The notes under the pieces are model-generated. The model was not told where the DNA came from. It searched no databases and saw nothing but the letters and a program-made list of their open reading frames with translations. The translations under genes and the position numbers were made by a program. Shown here in pieces: positions 14,065-18,875 of a stretch of 18,875 nt of DNA (position 1 is the stretch's first letter; each line of letters starts with the position of its first letter). Source of the DNA: HGM11788 sp964654945 (GTDB taxonomy: Bacteria; Bacillota; Clostridia; Lachnospirales; CAG-274); assembly GCA_964654945.1 (NCBI GenBank), contig CAZZLN010000039.1:1-18875 (forward strand), read 5' to 3'.

Positions 14065-15618
14065 TTACTGATAAAACAAATTTTTAAAATTTTTGCTTGT
14101 TTTTATAATAGCAGGAACTTTTGTTTCAGAATTATTTTCATATACTTTTTTAATATCTATTCTAAAATCAAAGGTACAGTTAATGCTGTCAAATTCAATT
14201 TCAGTACTGTACATTAACGAATTTCTGTTTTCAAATATATTGTGGAGATAAGTATTATATACATTACTTGAATTTTTTCTTATTTCAGGATAGGTGTATT
14301 CCGTAAATGGATTTTCGGGTTCTATATAAAATTTATATTTTTTAGCTTCAATATTATAGCCAAGCAAAGAATAAAGAATAAATTTTCCAAGCTCATCAAG
14401 AGAAAAATACTCACTGACTTCAACATCAAACCATACGGATTTTTGTAATGTCAATGTAATTCTGAGATTATATACATTAAAAGGTGGATAATAATTATAT
14501 TTTATTTCCGCTTTTCTGTAAAAAAGATTTCCCTCAATAAGCATATTTACAAAATCTTCAGGGGAATAGCTTCTGAAAATATATTTACTTTTAAATTCAC
14601 AATCCCTATTAAAATATTCACAGCCAACATTTGTCAGCCAATAGCAGGTACAAGGAGAATACAGCATAACCGTTGGAGCAATTCCTGTGTTGCGGCTGTA
14701 TTTTAAAACACCAAGAAACATATCCATTTCATAAAAAAGACTGTATTCTGTTGTATACTCAGGCATAATAATTCCAAAATAAAAGCCAAAGGGTGTAAGA
14801 AACCACTTATCAAAAGTAATTCCTGTTTCAAAGCCAAAGCTGTTCCAAAAATTAAAATTGTCATCATCATCAATAAGTAAATCTTCAATTTCAGGCTCAT
14901 TATTAAAATATTTTTCAAATATTAAATCAATATCATTTTCATTTTTTAACCACATTGATATGTCATCACAGGTCAAAGGCTCATCTGAAATCGAATATTC
15001 ATCAAGCTTTTCAGCAGCTATACACATAGCTTCTTTAATAATTATATCAAAAAGCTTTTTATTATCAAAATTTAAAATACTGTCATTGCCCCTGCAAATC
15101 ATAGTAATGCCTATTGACGGCATAACATTTAAAATTCCAAGTCTGACAGCAATATATATAATATAGCTCAGATACTCAGGGTCATCAATTTCAAATTCAG
15201 AAGAATACTTTTTATAAAATTCTCCGTTAATAAATTCATCATCATCTGCTTTTATTCCGTTTTCAGCAAATTCATATATTTTTCTTATATCATTGACAAC
15301 AGGCGAATTTTCTATTGAATAATCTATATAAGAAACATCCATAAATCCGATTTTTGACTTGCTTCTGTTTTTTACAACAGGCAGGCACATCCTATTATTA
15401 TTGCCCTCAAAAATAATATTTGCAGGTGATAATTCAAGACTTTCCACAAGGGTTGTGAATACCCATCTTCTCAAAAAAGAATTTACATATTTTAAAAGAT
15501 ATTTCTTTCCTCGGAAATTTATATTTGAATAAGCTACTTGGTATTTTTCAATGAAAAACCTGCATATTTCGTTAATATTATCAATAAAATATAAATTATT
15601 ATCATCATTTTTATTCAT
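14065..15618 (-). CDS. Protein with probable pRiA4b ORF-3-like C-terminal domain
   Basis: A 517-residue soluble, acidic protein (Asp/Glu/Asn rich, no signal or membrane helix). The C-terminal part, about 382-495, follows the layout of the plasmid pRiA4b ORF-3 family: YNLRITLTLQKSVWFDVEV, then FSLDELGKFILYSLLGY, then KKYKFYIEP, then CTFDFRIDIKKV near the end. That family is an accessory protein of unknown function, sometimes linked to mobile DNA. The first two thirds (about 1-375) match nothing I recognise. It has a central aromatic stretch (NFNFWNSFGFE; KWFLTPFGFYFGIIMP) and a Cys cluster, SPCTCYWLTNVGCEYFNRDCEF at 321-342, which could bind metal or be a winged-helix turn. The ATG has GAGGT (15626-15630) seven bases upstream. 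It is alone in its unit, divergent from nifJ. Confidence 0.7.
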   Translation of the reverse strand: MNKNDDNNLYFIDNINEICRFFIEKYQVAYSNINFRGKKYLLKYVNSFLRRWVFTTLVESLELSPANIIFEGNNNRMCLPVVKNRSKSKIGFMDVSYIDYSIENSPVVNDIRKIYEFAENGIKADDDEFINGEFYKKYSSEFEIDDPEYLSYIIYIAVRLGILNVMPSIGITMICRGNDSILNFDNKKLFDIIIKEAMCIAAEKLDEYSISDEPLTCDDISMWLKNENDIDLIFEKYFNNEPEIEDLLIDDDDNFNFWNSFGFETGITFDKWFLTPFGFYFGIIMPEYTTEYSLFYEMDMFLGVLKYSRNTGIAPTVMLYSPCTCYWLTNVGCEYFNRDCEFKSKYIFRSYSPEDFVNMLIEGNLFYRKAEIKYNYYPPFNVYNLRITLTLQKSVWFDVEVSEYFSLDELGKFILYSLLGYNIEAKKYKFYIEPENPFTEYTYPEIRKNSSNVYNTYLHNIFENRNSLMYSTEIEFDSINCTFDFRIDIKKVYENNSETKVPAIIKTSKNFKNLFYQ

Positions 15619-15650
15619 TTTAAGTACCTCTATCCGTATATTGTTATACG

Positions 15651-15679
15651 ATTATAACAGATTTTACATAGAATAGCAA
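15651..15679 (-). promoter_or_regulatory. Sigma-A-type promoter for the 517-residue protein gene
   Basis: On the minus strand: TTGCTA, 17 bases, TATAAT. The -10 lies 32 bases before the ATG. It is separated by 30 bases from the divergent nifJ promoter. Confidence 0.65.
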
Positions 15680-15709
15680 AAAAAATTTTAATAAATTTTA
15701 AATTTTTTA

Positions 15710-15738
15710 TTTACTAATTGCCGAAAAGTTGTTATAAT
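15710..15738 (+). promoter_or_regulatory. Sigma-A-type promoter for nifJ
   Basis: TTTACT (15710-15715), 17 bases, then a perfect TATAAT (15733-15738). The expected start near 15745 gives a leader of about 85 bases. Confidence 0.65.
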
Positions 15739-15754
15739 AAATTATAAAATATTT

Positions 15755-15797
15755 TGCAGTCTGCACAATATTTATTATTATTCAGGGATTTTGTCCC
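15755..15797 (+). promoter_or_regulatory. Dyads in the nifJ leader
   Basis: A perfect dyad TGCAG-T-CTGCA lies at 15755-15765, just after the expected start, where an operator would sit. A small hairpin, GGGA/TCCC (15785-15797), lies before the ribosome binding site AAGGAGG at 15814-15820. The rest of 15619-15829 is AT-rich promoter DNA. Confidence 0.35.
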
Positions 15798-15829
15798 AAT
15801 TTTCAAATTTTACAAGGAGGATTGTAAAA

Positions 15830-18800
15830 ATGGCAAAGATTATGCAAACTATGGATGGTAATCAGGCTGCCGCTACAGTATCCTATGCGTTTACTGAAGT
15901 AGCTGGTATTTATCCTATTACTCCATCCTCTCCAATGGCTGAATATGTAGATGAATGGGCAGCCAAAGGTAAAAAGAATATTTTCGGTCAGACAGTTAAG
16001 GTTGTTGAAATGCAATCTGAGGCAGGTGCTGCCGGTACTGTACATGGTTCATTGGCATCCGGTGCTTTAACTACTACATACACAGCATCACAGGGCTTAC
16101 TTCTTATGATTCCAAATATGTACAAAATTGCCGGTGAGTTACTTCCATGTGTACTCCATGTAAGTGCTCGTTGTTTAGCCAGCCATGCTCTTAACATCTT
16201 TGGTGATCATTCTGATGTTATGGCTTGCCGTCAGACAGGTTTTGCTATGTTAGCTTCTTCATCAGTTCAGGAAGTTATGGATTTAGGTGCTGTTGCACAT
16301 CTTTCAACAATAAAGTCTAAAATTCCATTCCTTCACTTTTTCGATGGTTTCAGAACTTCTCACGAAATTCAGAAGATTGAAGTTCTTGACTATGATGATT
16401 TAGCTAAGCTTATTGATATGGACAAGGTTAAGGAATTTAAAGAGCACGCTCTTAATCCTGAACATCCATGCACAAGAGGTACTGCTCAAAATCCTGACAT
16501 CTTCTTCCAGGCAAGAGAAGCTTGTAATCCATATTATGATGCAACTCCTGCAATCGTAGAAGAATATATGGCTGAAATCAGCAAGCTTACAGGCAGAGAT
16601 TACAAGTTATTTAACTATTACGGTGCCCCTGATGCCGAAAAGGTTATCATTGCTATGGGTTCTATCTGTGATACAATTTCCGGTACTATTGATTATCTTG
16701 CATCTAAGGGCGAAAAGGTTGGTCTTGTTAATGTTCATTTATACAGACCATTCGTACCTGAAAAATTATTAGAGGCTGTTCCTGCAACTGCAAAGAAGAT
16801 TGCTGTTCTTGACAGAACTAAGGAACCGGGTTCTCTTGGCGAACCTTTATATCAGGATGTTTGTACAGCATTCTTTAACAGTGACAGAAATCCTGTTATC
16901 GTTGGCGGCAGATTTGGTCTTGGTTCTAAGGATACTACTCCTGCTGATATTATTGCGGTTTATAAAAACCTTGACTCAGATGCTCCTAAGAACGGCTTTA
17001 CTTTAGCTATTAACGATGATGTAACAGGTCATTCATTAGCAAGAGGTCCTGTAGTTGATGTTACTCCTGAAGGTACTACTAACTGCTTATTCTGGGGTCT
17101 TGGTTCTGACGGTACTGTTGGTGCCAATAAGAACTCTATTAAGATTATCGGTGACCATACAGATATGTATGCTCAGGCTTACTTTGCTTATGACTCTAAA
17201 AAATCAGGCGGTATCACAAATTCTCATTTAAGATTTGGTAAGAGCCCTATCCGTTCTCCATATCTTATTGACACTGCTGACTTTGTTGCTTGTCATCAGC
17301 AGTCTTACTTAAATAAGTATGATATGACATCTAACTTAAAAGACGGCGGCAGCTTTTTATTAAATACTATCTGGTCTGACGAAGAATTAGATACTCATTT
17401 ACCTGCTAATGTTAAGAGAGATTTAGCCGGCAAAAATATTAATTTCTACACAATAAATGCCGTTAAGATTGGTGCTGAGCTTGGTCTTGGTTCTAAGTTT
17501 AATATGGTATTACAGTCTGCATTCTTTATGATTACTGAAATTATTCCTAAAGATGATGCAATCAAATATATGAAAGAATTTATCGTTAAGTCATACGGTA
17601 AGAAGGGTGAAAAGATAGTTAATATGAACTATGCTGCTGTTGATGCAGGTGCTGTAGGCTTCCATAAGGTTGAAATTCCTGCAAGCTGGGCTGATGCTAA
17701 GGATGAAGCTGCTGCTGCAGCTGACAGACCTGATTTCATCAAGAATATCGTTGACGTTATGAATGCTCAGAAGGGTGACACTCTCCCTGTATCAGCATTT
17801 AAGGGTATCGAAGACGGTACATTCGAGCATGGTACTGCTGCTTATGAAAAGAGAGGTATCGCTATTAATGTTCCTACTTGGGATCCAAAAACTTGTATAC
17901 AGTGTAACCAGTGTGCATTTGTATGTCCTCACGCTTGTATCAGACCATTCCTTTTAACTGATGAAGAAGCTGCTAATGCTCCTGCTTCATTAAAGGCTGT
18001 TCCCGGCAAGGGCAAGGAAGCTGCTTATAAATATGTAATGCAGGTAGATATTATGGACTGTACCGGCTGTGGTAACTGTATTTGTTCTTGTCCTCTTTCA
18101 GGCAAGACAGATCCGCTTAAATTAGTTCCTATTGATGAGGCAAGAGATCAGGTTGAAGCTTGGGATTATGCAATTAACCTTGCTCCAAAGGCTAATCCTG
18201 AAGATAAGTACTCTGTAAAGGGTTCTCAGTTTGAACAGCCATTACTTGAATTCTCAGGCTCTTGCGGCGGTTGTGCTGAAACAGCTTATGCCAGATTAAT
18301 CACTCAGTTATTCGGTGACAGAATGTATATTGCTAATGCAACAGGCTGTTCTTCAATTTGGGGCGGTTCTGCACCTTCTACTCCATATACTACTAATGCT
18401 GAAGGTCATGGCCCTGCTTGGTGTAACTCATTATTTGAGGATAATGCTGAATTTGGTTATGGTATGTACACAGGTGTTAAGCAGCAGAGAGAATTACTTG
18501 CTGAAAAGGTAGACAACATTATTGCCAATGCTCCTGAAGGCGAAGTTAAAGAAGCTGCTAAGGCTTGGAAAGAAACTATGAACAAGGGCGAGGAATCTAA
18601 GGCTACTTCTGCTGCTTTAGTTTCTGCTATTGAAGCTGCCGGTGCTAACTGCGATGATTGTAAATATGTTCTTGCCCACAAGGATATGCTCGTTAAAAAG
18701 AGCCAGTGGATCTTTGGCGGTGACGGATGGGCTTATGACATCGGTTTCGGCGGTGTTGACCATGTATTGGCATCCGGTGAAGACGTAAACGTATTCGTAT

Positions 18801-18875
18801 TTGATACAGAAGTTTATTCCAACACAGGCGGTCAGGCTTCAAAGGCTACTCCTACTGCTGCTATCGCTAAGTTTG
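15830..18875 (+). CDS. nifJ: Pyruvate:ferredoxin (flavodoxin) oxidoreductase, C-terminus off window
   Basis: The cytosolic enzyme that splits pyruvate with CoA into acetyl-CoA, CO2 and two reduced ferredoxins, the central pyruvate step of clostridial fermentation. The window holds 1015 codons of an expected 1170-1190. Present are domain I with Thr31 in YPITPSS, Glu64 in EMQSEAG (activates thiamine diphosphate), and Arg114 in SARCLASH. Two ferredoxin-type motifs follow: Cys689, 692, 695, 699 (CIQCNQCAFVCP) and Cys744, 747, 750, 754 (CTGCGNCICSCP, with an extra Cys752). The proximal cluster ligands are Cys812, 815 and 840, and the thiamine-binding GDGWAYDIG begins at 964, leading to YSNTGGQ. 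The fourth proximal Cys lies beyond the edge. The numbering of the active-site and proximal-cluster residues coincides with the Desulfovibrio africanus enzyme. The ATG has AAGGAGG nine bases upstream. Its codons are richer in G and C than most neighbours, consistent with very high expression. Confidence 0.98.
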   Translation, partial: MAKIMQTMDGNQAAATVSYAFTEVAGIYPITPSSPMAEYVDEWAAKGKKNIFGQTVKVVEMQSEAGAAGTVHGSLASGALTTTYTASQGLLLMIPNMYKIAGELLPCVLHVSARCLASHALNIFGDHSDVMACRQTGFAMLASSSVQEVMDLGAVAHLSTIKSKIPFLHFFDGFRTSHEIQKIEVLDYDDLAKLIDMDKVKEFKEHALNPEHPCTRGTAQNPDIFFQAREACNPYYDATPAIVEEYMAEISKLTGRDYKLFNYYGAPDAEKVIIAMGSICDTISGTIDYLASKGEKVGLVNVHLYRPFVPEKLLEAVPATAKKIAVLDRTKEPGSLGEPLYQDVCTAFFNSDRNPVIVGGRFGLGSKDTTPADIIAVYKNLDSDAPKNGFTLAINDDVTGHSLARGPVVDVTPEGTTNCLFWGLGSDGTVGANKNSIKIIGDHTDMYAQAYFAYDSKKSGGITNSHLRFGKSPIRSPYLIDTADFVACHQQSYLNKYDMTSNLKDGGSFLLNTIWSDEELDTHLPANVKRDLAGKNINFYTINAVKIGAELGLGSKFNMVLQSAFFMITEIIPKDDAIKYMKEFIVKSYGKKGEKIVNMNYAAVDAGAVGFHKVEIPASWADAKDEAAAAADRPDFIKNIVDVMNAQKGDTLPVSAFKGIEDGTFEHGTAAYEKRGIAINVPTWDPKTCIQCNQCAFVCPHACIRPFLLTDEEAANAPASLKAVPGKGKEAAYKYVMQVDIMDCTGCGNCICSCPLSGKTDPLKLVPIDEARDQVEAWDYAINLAPKANPEDKYSVKGSQFEQPLLEFSGSCGGCAETAYARLITQLFGDRMYIANATGCSSIWGGSAPSTPYTTNAEGHGPAWCNSLFEDNAEFGYGMYTGVKQQRELLAEKVDNIIANAPEGEVKEAAKAWKETMNKGEESKATSAALVSAIEAAGANCDDCKYVLAHKDMLVKKSQWIFGGDGWAYDIGFGGVDHVLASGEDVNVFVFDTEVYSNTGGQASKATPTAAIAKF

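Noticed and set aside
15803..16197. Two minus-strand frames over the start of nifJ.
   Set aside because: They are antisense to highly conserved PFOR active-site sequence and have no family resemblance.
1..18875. CRISPR arrays, tRNA or rRNA genes, phage genes, toxin-antitoxin pairs or a defence island.
   Set aside because: No regularly spaced repeats, cloverleaf-like sequence, or recognisable phage, nuclease or toxin proteins were seen on either strand. The gene content is metabolic, sporulation and housekeeping.

Overview
The window is AT-rich, compactly coded DNA from an anaerobic, spore-forming low-GC Firmicute, most likely a clostridium of the Lachnospiraceae type. The evidence is AGGAGG-type ribosome binding sites before nearly every gene, frequent GTG and TTG starts, dipicolinate synthase (spore core), a clostridial DUF4321-maf pair, a pyruvate:ferredoxin oxidoreductase, and an enzyme pair for unsaturated uronate (pectin) breakdown. 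The family-level placement is inference from gene content. Seventeen protein genes are called. There are no RNA genes, CRISPR arrays or complete mobile elements, and no gene-free stretch exceeds about 210 bases.

Layout. 1-105 holds a strong inverted repeat of unknown origin at the window edge. 106-2545 (minus) is a two-gene membrane O-acyltransferase/SGNH pair for acylating a cell-surface polymer. Divergent from it, 2665-3492 (plus) is DUF4321 plus maf. 3687-5649 (minus) is kdgK-kduI with a promoter, an intergenic hairpin and a terminator. 5838-7348 (minus) is an apparently autoregulated PadR / HAAS (DUF1700) / membrane-protein operon. 7536-11488 (minus) is tsaE-tsaB-rimI followed by a Lon-like protease, ending in a clear terminator. 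11638-13129 (minus) is dpaA-dpaB (spoVFA-spoVFB) for dipicolinic acid, preceded at 13174-13998 by an SLH-type lipoprotein gene. 14065-15618 (minus) is a large protein with a probable pRiA4b ORF-3-like C-terminal domain. Divergent from it, 15830 to the window end (plus) is nifJ, cut by the edge after 1015 codons.

How they fit together. KduI and KdgK convert pectin-derived 5-keto-4-deoxyuronate towards 2-keto-3-deoxy-6-phosphogluconate. Its cleavage (aldolase not in the window) gives pyruvate, the substrate of the PFOR at the right end. TsaE and TsaB serve the tRNA t6A modification, and RimI is their usual neighbour. DpaA and DpaB make the dipicolinate of the spore core.

Most of the window is ordinary core genome. 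The parts least explained by known families are the PadR operon's third protein, the N-terminal two thirds of the 517-residue protein, the SLH lipoprotein beside dpaAB, and the edge inverted repeat. I did not find a convincing new multi-gene system.
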